From the NCBI RefSeq assembly GCF_051781005.1, contig NZ_JBPWOA010000020.1, forward strand, positions 1 through 64,000: DNA of 64,000 bases. Reading direction: 5' to 3'. How positions within the stretch are numbered: position 1 is the stretch's first letter; each line of letters begins with the position of its first letter. Positions 27,950 through 35,476 of this stretch are shown piece after piece. The DNA is from Anabaena sp051781005 (lineage in GTDB: Bacteria > Cyanobacteriota > Cyanobacteriia > Cyanobacteriales > Nostocaceae). Under the pieces are notes generated by a model, which was not told where the DNA came from, searched no databases, and saw only the letters and a program-made list of their open reading frames with translations. Position numbers and translations under genes: made by a program.

Positions 27950-29161
27950 ATGAAGACAAAAAATCATAACCTAGCGCAACAAGGAAGAGGGTGGATGCTA
28001 ATCACTGGTTTAGCAGCCGTGGTGCTGAGTGGCTGCTCTAGCCTCAATAGCAGGACTTTAGAAGCTGAACAAAATATTACTCAAGCCCAAAATACCACTA
28101 CACCTACTTCGGTATTTGCACCCCCTCCTATCATCGCTGCCACAGGCGATCCTAATTTTGTAGTTGGAGTAGTGCAAAAAGTGGGCGGTGCAGTTGTTCG
28201 CATTGATTCTGCCAGAACCATCACATCTCAAGCACCAGATCAATTTTCAGATCCATTTTTTCGTAGGTTTGAAAGAGTACCACAGGAAAGACAAAGGGTA
28301 GAAAGGGGTAGTGGTTCTGGATTTATTATTAATTCCTCCGGTCAAATTTTGACTAATTCCCACGTAGTAGATGGTGCTGACCAAGTTACAGTTACACTCA
28401 AAGACGGTCGGACTTTTGATGGCAAAGTTTTAGGAGAAGACCCAGTCACAGATGTAGCAGTAATTAAAATTGAAGCCAATAATCTACCAACCCTAGCTTT
28501 AGGTAATTCCAATGTATTGCAACCAGGAGAAGCTGTAATTGCCATTGGTAATCCTTTAGGTTTAAATAATACAGTTACATCCGGAATTATCAGTGCTACA
28601 GAGCGTTCTAGTAGTGCTATTGGTGCTAGTGATAAGCGTGTGGATTATTTACAAACAGATGCAGCAATTAACCCTGGTAACTCTGGCGGACCACTGCTAA
28701 ATATTCGTGGTGAAGTGATCGGCATGAACACAGCAATTATCCAAGGCGCTCAAGGTTTAGGATTTGCAATTCCCATTAATACTGTGCAGAAAATTTCCCA
28801 AGAATTAATTACCACAGGTAAAGTAGATCATCCATATTTAGGCGTGGAAATGATAACATTGACACCAGAAATCAAGGAAAGAATTCTTAGTAGATCTCGC
28901 GGACGTGTTAATTTAGTTGCCGAGCAAGGAGTTTTATTAGTTAGGATAGTTTCTAACTCGCCAGCTGCAATTGGTGGACTCAGACCAGGGGATGTGATTA
29001 AAACCATTAATAACCAACCTGTGAATAAAATAGAGGAAGTCCAAAAGCTTGTAGAAAATACCAAAGTTGGTAATCCACTCCAAATCCAAGTAGAACGTGA
29101 TGGAAAAGTGGCTCAATTAATAGTTAAGCCTGCCCCTTTACCAGTGCGTACTGAGAATTAA
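27950..29161 (+). CDS. HtrA/Deg-type serine protease, lipoprotein-like N-terminus
   Basis: Starting from ATG 27950, preceded by GGAG, this protein has 403 residues; a GTG at 27923 is an alternative. The N-terminus is a signal sequence with a lipobox-like LSGCSS. The trypsin-like triad is H138 (TNSHVVDG), D168 (DPVTDVAVI) and S245 (GNSGGPLL). One PDZ domain follows (GGLRPGDVIKTINNQPVN). This is the architecture of the cyanobacterial HhoA/HhoB/HtrA proteases that degrade damaged periplasmic and thylakoid-lumen proteins. Which of the three it is cannot be settled here. Confidence 0.93.
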   Translation: MKTKNHNLAQQGRGWMLITGLAAVVLSGCSSLNSRTLEAEQNITQAQNTTTPTSVFAPPPIIAATGDPNFVVGVVQKVGGAVVRIDSARTITSQAPDQFSDPFFRRFERVPQERQRVERGSGSGFIINSSGQILTNSHVVDGADQVTVTLKDGRTFDGKVLGEDPVTDVAVIKIEANNLPTLALGNSNVLQPGEAVIAIGNPLGLNNTVTSGIISATERSSSAIGASDKRVDYLQTDAAINPGNSGGPLLNIRGEVIGMNTAIIQGAQGLGFAIPINTVQKISQELITTGKVDHPYLGVEMITLTPEIKERILSRSRGRVNLVAEQGVLLVRIVSNSPAAIGGLRPGDVIKTINNQPVNKIEEVQKLVENTKVGNPLQIQVERDGKVAQLIVKPAPLPVRTEN

Positions 29162-29214
29162 TTTTTTTATTAATCTTGGTTGCATTTACCATTACTTAAA
29201 TAATTTTTTCTTCC

Positions 29215-29736
29215 ATGATTGAAACAGTACCAATCATTCAATTAGGCAATCCGATATTACGTCAAAAAGCAGATTGGGTAGAAAATATTCACAGTGAGCA
29301 TATCCAAAAACTCATTGATGATTTAATAGCTACTGTTTCTCAGGCTAATGGTGTCGGAATTGCTGCACCCCAAGTAGCTGAATCCTATCGGTTATTTATT
29401 GTCGCTTCCCGTCCTAATTCCAGATATCCTGATGCACCAGAAATGGAACCAACAGCGATGATTAATCCAAAAATTATTGCTCATTCAACTGAAGTTGTCA
29501 AAGGTTGGGAAGGTTGTTTAAGTGTTCCTGGAATTAGAGGTTTAGTTCCTAGATATCAGAAAATTGAAATTGAATATACTGACCGCAATGGTCAGATGCA
29601 AAAGCAAAAGTTATCAGATTTTATCGCTCGTATTTTTCAACATGAGTATGATCATCTCGAAGGGAAAGTATTTTTAGATCGGGTAGAATCTACTGATGAA
29701 TTGATGACTGAGGCTGAATATAAAAAGCAGATATAG
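29215..29736 (+). CDS. def: Peptide deformylase
   Basis: This enzyme removes the formyl group from nascent protein N-termini. All three metal motifs are present: GVGIAAPQV, EGCLSVPG with the Cys ligand, and QHEYDHLEGKVF with two His ligands and the catalytic Glu. The length, 173 residues, is normal. It lies 53 bp downstream of the Deg protease gene and may be co-transcribed with it. Confidence 0.97.
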   Translation: MIETVPIIQLGNPILRQKADWVENIHSEHIQKLIDDLIATVSQANGVGIAAPQVAESYRLFIVASRPNSRYPDAPEMEPTAMINPKIIAHSTEVVKGWEGCLSVPGIRGLVPRYQKIEIEYTDRNGQMQKQKLSDFIARIFQHEYDHLEGKVFLDRVESTDELMTEAEYKKQI

Positions 29737-29782
29737 CGGTATGCATTTGAATGAAATACATTATAGCCCCCTCATCGCTTGC

Positions 29783-30027
29783 CTACGGTGTACACACAAG
29801 TACTATCTGCAAGGGTTTTAGGCGTTATAGATCCCTTGAATTGTCATTACGAGCGGAGCGAAGTAATCACATAATCCGGTGGCTTTTGCGATTGCTTCGT
29901 CGTTCTTCCTCTCTACGAGACGCTAACGCGAACGCAATGACAGGCTTCCAGAGCGATCGCACAACCTCAAACTAGATGACGAAACCAAGTACTAGTAGGA
30001 ATTTTCAGACTTGTGTGTACACCGTAG
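29783..30027. mobile_element. MITE-like element with 19-bp perfect terminal inverted repeats
   Basis: CTACGGTGTACACACAAGT at 29783-29801 is exactly complementary to 30009-30027. Within the 245 bp lies a second palindromic repeat (29842-29942, TGTCATTACGAGCGGAGCG ... GCAATGACA). This in turn carries a small-dispersed-repeat-like stretch (CTACGAGACGCTAACGC) in its right arm. Outside both ends, a CCCCCTC/GAGGGGG pair extends the symmetry. There is no coding capacity. Confidence 0.75.
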
Positions 30028-30215
30028 CATCGCTTGCGGGGAGGGGGTTGGGGGTGGGGTTCTTGTATCTCAGTCAACCGAGAACCGCTATAGTTAACAA
30101 ATAAGCATTTAGTCAGCGTAGTGAAATAACTCTCCAGAGTGAGACTCAACACCAAAGCTAGAAGTTATATTTAATCTATTATTTACTTCTAGTTGGGTAT
30201 AGCTATTTTAAGTAA

Positions 30216-30845
30216 ATGACTACTGACAAAAAAGATCCCTTTGCAGAATGGAAATCTCTAGATTTTTGGAAAAAACAGTCTATTGATTTAGTTCCCATGA
30301 TAACAGGGTTAGCTGTCACTGGCAGAATGGGAATACATGGTTTCGCTGCAATTCCAGTTTTCATCCTAGCGGCAGATGTTACACGCTGGGTGATTAAGTA
30401 TTTAGAACCAGAATTGGTTTCAGCAGAAAAGATTCAACCTATTCCAGATGAGGAAAGTAACACCAAAATTGCTTATACTGTGATGCATACAATTCCGGGC
30501 AGGATTAGATTTTCTATTCCACAAATAGCTAGAGACTCTGCCTATGCTCAGAGATTAGAAACCTCACTAAAAGCAGATGATCTAGTTACTAATGTACGTG
30601 TAAATAGTCATGCTGCATCAATAGTTATTGCTTACCAATGTGCTGAAGTTAGTATATCCCATTGGGTAGAGATAATTGAGTTAGCTTTGCAGAAAAATCC
30701 CTCTACAGATATTATTCCCGAAATAGGTAATACAAAGATTAATCATCCAAAAAATTCCAGTTTGTTGACTGATTTAAATTCTGCATCTTTATCCTATTCT
30801 TTAGGATTGATGGCGAATTTGCCTGTGTCATGTAGAAAGGAATAA
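30216..30845 (+). CDS. HMA-like domain protein with N-terminal hydrophobic segment
   Basis: In this 209-residue protein, residues ~20-60 are hydrophobic (LVPMITGLAVTGRMGIHGFA). Residues ~90-165 resemble the HMA_2 variant of heavy-metal-associated domains, with HTIPGRIRFSI in place of the metal-binding CxxC loop. The same TPGR-like motif occurs in the neighbour at 31679, and a DUF5132 protein lies between. Such trios are seen near P-type ATPases in cyanobacteria, but none is in this window. No metal ligand is evident, so a binding function is not claimed. Confidence 0.6.
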   Translation: MTTDKKDPFAEWKSLDFWKKQSIDLVPMITGLAVTGRMGIHGFAAIPVFILAADVTRWVIKYLEPELVSAEKIQPIPDEESNTKIAYTVMHTIPGRIRFSIPQIARDSAYAQRLETSLKADDLVTNVRVNSHAASIVIAYQCAEVSISHWVEIIELALQKNPSTDIIPEIGNTKINHPKNSSLLTDLNSASLSYSLGLMANLPVSCRKE

Positions 30846-31010
30846 AATATTTTTATGCCTTTTTGTGTACGCCGTTAATGATGATCATTCAGAAAATAAT
30901 AAGCTGCATCTAGAAAACTCTATCAATAGCAAGATGATATAACTCTTCAAAGTAGAGTAAATTAAAATGCTTATTTGACATTCTCCAATTTACTGGAGGT
31001 TGATTTAATT

Positions 31011-31304
31011 ATGGCAAAAATTACTGATTTTGTAGAAGATGCGGGCGCTCCTGGAATTATAGCTGGAATTGGTGCAGTATTACTTGCTCCTGTGGTAATT
31101 CCTGTTGTAGCGGGTATTGGTAAACCGATAGCTAAATCAATAATTAAAAGCGGACTTGTTGCTTATGAAAAAAGCAAAGGAGCTTTTGCAGAATTGGGTG
31201 AAACTTGGGAAGATATTGTGGCTGAAGCTAGAGCCGAAATAGCAGAAGATCAACAAACGCCAGCATTTAAGGCTGCTGAGGGTGAATCAGGTAATGGTGC
31301 ATAA
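31011..31304 (+). CDS. DUF5132 small membrane-associated protein
   Basis: This protein has 97 residues from ATG 31011 (MAKITDFVEDAGAPG), preceded by TGGAGG; an upstream start at 30975 is less likely. The central part is a long Gly/Ala/Val/Ile-rich hydrophobic helix (GIIAGIGAVLLAPVVIPVVAG), and the C-terminus is acidic and amphipathic. This is the DUF5132 pattern, of unknown function, which is often encoded beside HMA-like genes. Confidence 0.7.
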   Translation: MAKITDFVEDAGAPGIIAGIGAVLLAPVVIPVVAGIGKPIAKSIIKSGLVAYEKSKGAFAELGETWEDIVAEARAEIAEDQQTPAFKAAEGESGNGA

Positions 31305-31405
31305 AAGAGGAGTTTGAAAATTCAAATGATGTTATATCAAACTTACTCAATTACCAATCAATCTCAAAGAACCCCACCCCGCTTGCAGGGTGGGGAACTG
31401 GATTG

Positions 31406-31612
31406 AATCTCGTTTATATACTCTGATGAATTCTAACAGGCTCTGCCTTTGGTGATACAGCAGTTCTCTGTCGAATGCAATACAATCGAGGGCGGGGAAA
31501 CCCCGCCCCTACAGGCTTGGCGATGAAAAACTGTACCTCATAACATCAGGAAGTGCTGTATTGGAGGCAGAGCCTCTTGATGGCATTCCCAGTCTCCGAC
31601 TGGGAACGAGAT
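31406..31612. repeat. Palindromic CTCGTTCC-type repeat split by a MITE
   Basis: The left part ends AGGCTCTGCCTTTGGTGA-TA and the right part begins TTGGAGGCAGAGCCTC, finishing in GGGAACGAGAT. Removing 31456-31560 together with one TA restores the AGGCTCTGCCT/AGGCAGAGCCT stem. This is a copy of the family at 24671-24780. Confidence 0.8.
31456..31560. mobile_element. 105-bp MITE with TACAGCA terminal repeats, inserted at TA
   Basis: The ends are TACAGCAGTTC (31456-31466) and GAAGTGCTGTA (31550-31560), inverted with a single mismatch. The interior carries a GGGCGGGG-AAA-CCCCGCCC stem (31490-31508). The terminal TA at both ends is consistent with the TA target duplication of IS630/Tc1-type elements. 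No transposase is encoded. Confidence 0.8.
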
Positions 31613-31678
31613 ACGAGATAAATATTATTTTTCAGGTTTGTTTAAGTGAGGTTTTGCTTTTTAATAAGGGTTTTAAAT

Positions 31679-32230
31679 ATGCTACAAGTTATGGATAAAA
31701 CAAGTTTAAATACACAATTTAATCCTATAGCGACAAAAATTGTTAGTGATACTCCAGGAAGGTTGCGGTTGAGAATTGCTGCTGAAAATCGTCAAGCGGA
31801 AAAAATGCAACATATCGCTAATTTTTTAACGGCGCAACCTCATATTAATGAAGTGAGGACTAATATCCATCACGGTAGTATTGTCATCAATCATGATGGT
31901 AAAAATGGAGCTTTGGCAGAAATTTTAGCTACACTAAAAGATATAGGCGTAATTTTTGCAGATATTACTCACGGTAATACTGAAGCAGCAACAGGTATAT
32001 CTAATGCAGTTATTGATTTGAACCAACGAGTTGAACGTGCTACGGATGGTACTGTTGATTTACGTTTCCTGTTTCCGTTTGGATTGAGTTTTTTAGCAAT
32101 AAGACAGTTAATGATTAAAGGTCTGCAATTAGAAGTAATTCCTTGGTATGTTTTAGCTTGGTATGCTTTTGATAGTTTCCTGAAACTGAATACTGTTAAC
32201 CAAACTCAAACAACATCTCTGAGAAAATAG
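31679..32230 (+). CDS. HMA-like domain protein (second copy)
   Basis: This protein has 183 residues from ATG 31679; 31691 is also possible. It contains the motif KIVSDTPGRLRLRIA, then a ferredoxin-like beta-alpha-beta region with HINEVRTNIHHGSIVI. It is similar in layout to the protein at 30216 and likewise lacks CxxC. The C-terminal third is hydrophobic (FPFGLSFLAIRQLMIKG and WYVLAWYAFDSF), suggesting membrane attachment. It belongs with the two upstream genes. Its function is unknown. Confidence 0.6.
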   Translation: MLQVMDKTSLNTQFNPIATKIVSDTPGRLRLRIAAENRQAEKMQHIANFLTAQPHINEVRTNIHHGSIVINHDGKNGALAEILATLKDIGVIFADITHGNTEAATGISNAVIDLNQRVERATDGTVDLRFLFPFGLSFLAIRQLMIKGLQLEVIPWYVLAWYAFDSFLKLNTVNQTQTTSLRK

Positions 32231-32253
32231 AGACGTTCCATGAAATGTCTCTA
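32228..32253. terminator. Hairpin repeat at the end of the HMA-like gene
   Basis: TAGAGAC at 32228-32234, overlapping the stop codon, pairs with GTCTCTA at 32247-32253 around a nearly palindromic CATG centre. It is a repeat-family hairpin that may serve as terminator. No strong U-tract follows. Confidence 0.4.
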
Positions 32254-32380
32254 CAAGGGTGGTAGAAAACGCATATTTAATTTTCACTTCTAATATCTAA
32301 TAGCAATTATCAGAAAAAATGCTGAAATTTGGTGCTGCGAGAGTTTATCCTGAGTTTTAGCACCTTTAGCAACATTAATT

Positions 32381-33454
32381 ATGAAGAAGCTGATTAATCA
32401 ACCGGAAGACTTTGTTAGGGAAAGTCTAGCAGGAATGGCTGTGGCTCATGCTGATTTAATCAAGGTGAATTATGAGCCGGCTTTTGTCTATCGTGCTGAT
32501 GCACCTGTACAGGGTAAGGTATCAATTATTTCTGGTGGTGGTAGCGGACATGAGCCGATGCACACTGGTTTTGTGGGAAGGGGAATGCTTGATGCTGCTT
32601 GTCCGGGGGAAGTTTTTACTTCACCGACTCCTGATCAAATGTTAGCAGCAGCGCAGCAGGTAGATGGTGGTGCTGGTATTATTTATATTGTTAAAAATTA
32701 CAGCGGTGATTTGATGAATTTTGAAATGGCGACGGAGTTAGCCAGAAGTGAAGGCATCCGCACGCTAAATATTATGATTGATGATGATGTGGCAGTGAAG
32801 GATAGTCTGTATACCCAAGGGAGAAGGGGTGTGGGGACAACGGTGTTGGCGGAAAAGATTTGTGGAGCAGCAGCAGAACAGGGTTATGATTTGCGGCAGG
32901 TGGCAGATTTGTGTAGAAGGGTAAATCTGCATGGACGTAGTGTGGGTGTGGCGCTGAGTTCTTGTACTGTGCCGGCAAAGGGGACACCGACTTTTGCTTT
33001 GGGGGATAACGAGATAGAGTTAGGGATTGGGATTCATGGGGAACCGGGGAGAGCAAGGGTTTCTATGAAGTCAGGGGATGAGATTACAGAAATTTTAGTG
33101 GCATCGCTCATTGATGATCTTCCCTATGGTCGCACAGTCCGGGAGTGGAATGAAGTCACAGATGGCTGGGTAGATGTGGAACTGTTAAATAAACCCCTGC
33201 AAAAAGGCGATCGCATTCTGGCATTTGTTAACAGTATGGGTGGGACTCCTATTTCTGAACTCTATATTGTCTACCGCAAACTGGCAGAAATTTGTGAAAT
33301 GGCAGGATTGCAAATTGTGCGAAGTCTAATTGGCCCCTACATCACATCTTTAGAAATGCAAGGTTGCTCTATCACTCTGCTGAAGTTAGACGATGAGATG
33401 CTCAGATTATGGGATGCACCAGTAAAAACACCGAGTTTACGCTGGGGAGTGTGA
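32381..33454 (+). CDS. dhaK: Dihydroxyacetone kinase subunit DhaK
   Basis: DhaK binds dihydroxyacetone covalently through a histidine. The 357-residue sequence has IISGGGSGHEPMHTGFVG near the start and GIGIHGEPG, whose His is the substrate-binding residue, plus the NSMGGTPISELY segment. The length is that of the separate K subunit rather than the fused ATP-type kinase. The DhaL subunit follows after one base. No dhaM-like phosphoryl donor gene is in the window. Confidence 0.95.
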   Translation: MKKLINQPEDFVRESLAGMAVAHADLIKVNYEPAFVYRADAPVQGKVSIISGGGSGHEPMHTGFVGRGMLDAACPGEVFTSPTPDQMLAAAQQVDGGAGIIYIVKNYSGDLMNFEMATELARSEGIRTLNIMIDDDVAVKDSLYTQGRRGVGTTVLAEKICGAAAEQGYDLRQVADLCRRVNLHGRSVGVALSSCTVPAKGTPTFALGDNEIELGIGIHGEPGRARVSMKSGDEITEILVASLIDDLPYGRTVREWNEVTDGWVDVELLNKPLQKGDRILAFVNSMGGTPISELYIVYRKLAEICEMAGLQIVRSLIGPYITSLEMQGCSITLLKLDDEMLRLWDAPVKTPSLRWGV

Positions 33455-33455
33455 G

Positions 33456-34106
33456 ATGGTTAATCAGGTGCAGATTGTCGAATGGTTATATGTGTTTGCT
33501 TCTGTCATTGAGCATCACAAGGAAGATTTGACAGAGTTAGATGCCGCTATCGGTGATGCTGATCATGGTATCAATATGGATCGTGGTTTTAAAAAGGTCA
33601 GCAGTATTTTACCGAGTATTGCCGGGAAAGATATCAGCAGCATTTTCAAAAACGTGAGTATGACTTTAATTTCCAGTATTGGAGGTGCGAGTGGGCCTCT
33701 GTATGGAACTTGGTTTTTAAGAGCTAGTTCGGCTACTGCTGGAAAGCAAGAATTAACTCAAGAAGATATGTTGAAGTTACTTCAATCTGGTTTGGATGGA
33801 GTGATTGAGCGGGGGAAGACGCAGTTGGGAGATAAGACGATGGTGGATGTACTGTCTCCGGCTGTGGTGGCTTTTGAGCAGGCTGTAGGCCAAGGTATGG
33901 GAACTGTGGAAGCTCTACAAATGGCGGTTGTTGCGGCTGAACAAGGGTTGAAGGCAACTATACCTATGTTAGCAAAGAAGGGTAGAGCGAGTTATTTGGG
34001 CGATCGCAGTATAGGACATCAAGATCCCGGTGGAACTTCTGCTTATTGGATGTTGCGGAGTTTGTTAGAAGTACTCAAAGGCTCTAATACAATTCGTAAT
34101 TCGTAA
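33456..34106 (+). CDS. dhaL: Dihydroxyacetone kinase subunit DhaL
   Basis: DhaL holds the nucleotide and passes phosphate to substrate bound on DhaK. The motif DAAIGDADHGINMDRG supplies the Asp residues that hold two Mg ions. The GGASGPLYGTWF and KTMVDVLSPA segments and the final DPGGTSAYW motif are typical. It is almost contiguous with dhaK (TGA-G-ATG), implying coupled translation. The 216-residue length is normal. Confidence 0.95.
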   Translation: MVNQVQIVEWLYVFASVIEHHKEDLTELDAAIGDADHGINMDRGFKKVSSILPSIAGKDISSIFKNVSMTLISSIGGASGPLYGTWFLRASSATAGKQELTQEDMLKLLQSGLDGVIERGKTQLGDKTMVDVLSPAVVAFEQAVGQGMGTVEALQMAVVAAEQGLKATIPMLAKKGRASYLGDRSIGHQDPGGTSAYWMLRSLLEVLKGSNTIRNS

Positions 34107-34114
34107 TTAATTAT

Positions 34115-35101
34115 TTATTGTCTTTTTTGTTTCCCTGTCAACTCCAATAACTTAACACTGGCGTAAAGTGCATCAATATGGGGCGTGGGGGTTTGCGTGA
34201 GTTTACCTAGTTCTATCACTGCACCTGCGATCGCTTCTATTTCTGTTGGTTGTCCAGCTTCGATATCTTGTAACATAGATGTTTTATGAGCGCCAACTTT
34301 TTCTGCACCGTTAATCCGCTGTTCTAAACTAATGCCAAATTTAATACCTAATTTTTCAGCTATAGTTTGCGCTTCTAGCATCATTTGTCGTGCTAGTTCT
34401 CGGCTAGGAGGATATTGGGCAATGGCTTCTAAGGTTGCACCAGTTAAGGCGCTAATGGGATTAAATGCGATATTTCCCCATAATTTTATCCATATTTCTG
34501 TTCTAATTTGATTGCGTACAGGGGCTTTAAATCCTGCTTTCTTCAAGGCTTGGGCTAATAATTGGATACGTTCAGTTTTAGAACCGTCGATTTCTCCGAG
34601 TGTAAATCTTTCCCCTTCAAGATGCTGAATTACTCCCGGTTCTACTATTTCCGCAGCAGGATAGACAACACAGCCAATCACCCTGTCAATATCAATGTTG
34701 TTTTCAATAATACCATCTGCATCAAGAGAATTTAGACGTGTTCCTTCATATTCCCCACCATGTTTGCAGAAATACCACCAAGGAATACCATTTTGAGCAG
34801 TGATTACCATTGTTTGCTCATGATATAGATGGGGAATAAAGGGAGCGATCGCACTCACACTATTAGCTTTAATTGCTAAAATCACTACATCCTGTGGTTC
34901 AACTTCTGTAAAATCACTAGTAGCTAAAACCGGGTTAACAACCTGGCTAGAACCATCAGCTAATATGATTTTCAGCCCATTTTTTTGAATTGCTTCTAAA
35001 TGCGAACCGCGAGCGATTAAAGTTACTTCTTCACCACTTAAAACTAACTTAGCTCCGAGATAACCACCAATCGCACCAGCACCAACAATACAGATTTTCA
35101 T
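34115..35101 (-). CDS. panE: 2-dehydropantoate 2-reductase
   Basis: This NADPH-dependent enzyme makes pantoate for coenzyme A. The N-terminus MKICIVGAGAIGGYLGAKL is the Rossmann nucleotide-binding loop. The conserved Lys and Asn of the ApbA/PanE family appear in IWIKLWGNIAFNPISALTG. The C-terminal helical domain has EIEAIAGAVIELG. At 328 residues the length is normal. Several ApbA/PanE-like paralogues reduce other keto-acids, so the exact substrate is likely but not certain. It is convergent with dhaL. Confidence 0.85.
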   Translation of the reverse strand: MKICIVGAGAIGGYLGAKLVLSGEEVTLIARGSHLEAIQKNGLKIILADGSSQVVNPVLATSDFTEVEPQDVVILAIKANSVSAIAPFIPHLYHEQTMVITAQNGIPWWYFCKHGGEYEGTRLNSLDADGIIENNIDIDRVIGCVVYPAAEIVEPGVIQHLEGERFTLGEIDGSKTERIQLLAQALKKAGFKAPVRNQIRTEIWIKLWGNIAFNPISALTGATLEAIAQYPPSRELARQMMLEAQTIAEKLGIKFGISLEQRINGAEKVGAHKTSMLQDIEAGQPTEIEAIAGAVIELGKLTQTPTPHIDALYASVKLLELTGKQKRQ

Positions 35102-35138
35102 AAAAGCGATAACTAAGAATTATGCAAAAATTGAAAAT

Positions 35139-35178
35139 GTCTGAATCAGGATTTACAGGATTTAAGGATTTACAAGAT
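35139..35178. repeat. Inverted outlying copy of the AATCCTGTAAATCCT repeat
   Basis: GTCTGAATCAGGATTTACAG, followed by a second GGATTTA unit, is the reverse complement of the tandem array at 35339-35469. Confidence 0.75.
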
Positions 35179-35338
35179 GTTTATAGCGATTCCCATTCAA
35201 GTGAGATACAAGCAGTAATAATTAAACGCAGATGGACGCAGATAAACACAGATATTTTTGTACCTCATTAGACTAGAAAATGCTATATTTACATTTGTTG
35301 TGTGAAAACTAATTAGAAAAACAAATAATTACAATCTT

Positions 35339-35469
35339 GATTCAGACAAATAAAGAAATAATCACCATCCTGTAAATCCTTAAATCCTGAAAATCCTGAT
35401 TCAGACAAATAAAGAAATAATCACGATCCTGTAAATCCTCAAATCCTGTCAATCCTGATTCAGACAAAC
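35339..35469. repeat. 59-bp tandem repeat, 2.2 copies
   Basis: Units start GATTCAGACAAATAAAGAAA at 35339 and 35398, with a partial third at 35457. Each contains ATCCTGTAAATCCT and a further AAATCCTG. The units differ at a few bases. The array lies just downstream of the acyl-CoA ligase stop. Confidence 0.9.
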
Positions 35470-35476
35470 ATTTATG

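Noticed and set aside
30216..32230. Metal-binding HMA chaperones
   Set aside because: The CxxC loop is absent in both proteins, so metal binding cannot be claimed.
35339..35469. Possible CRISPR array
   Set aside because: The 59-bp units abut directly with no variable spacers, there are only about two copies, and no cas genes are nearby. It is a simple tandem repeat.
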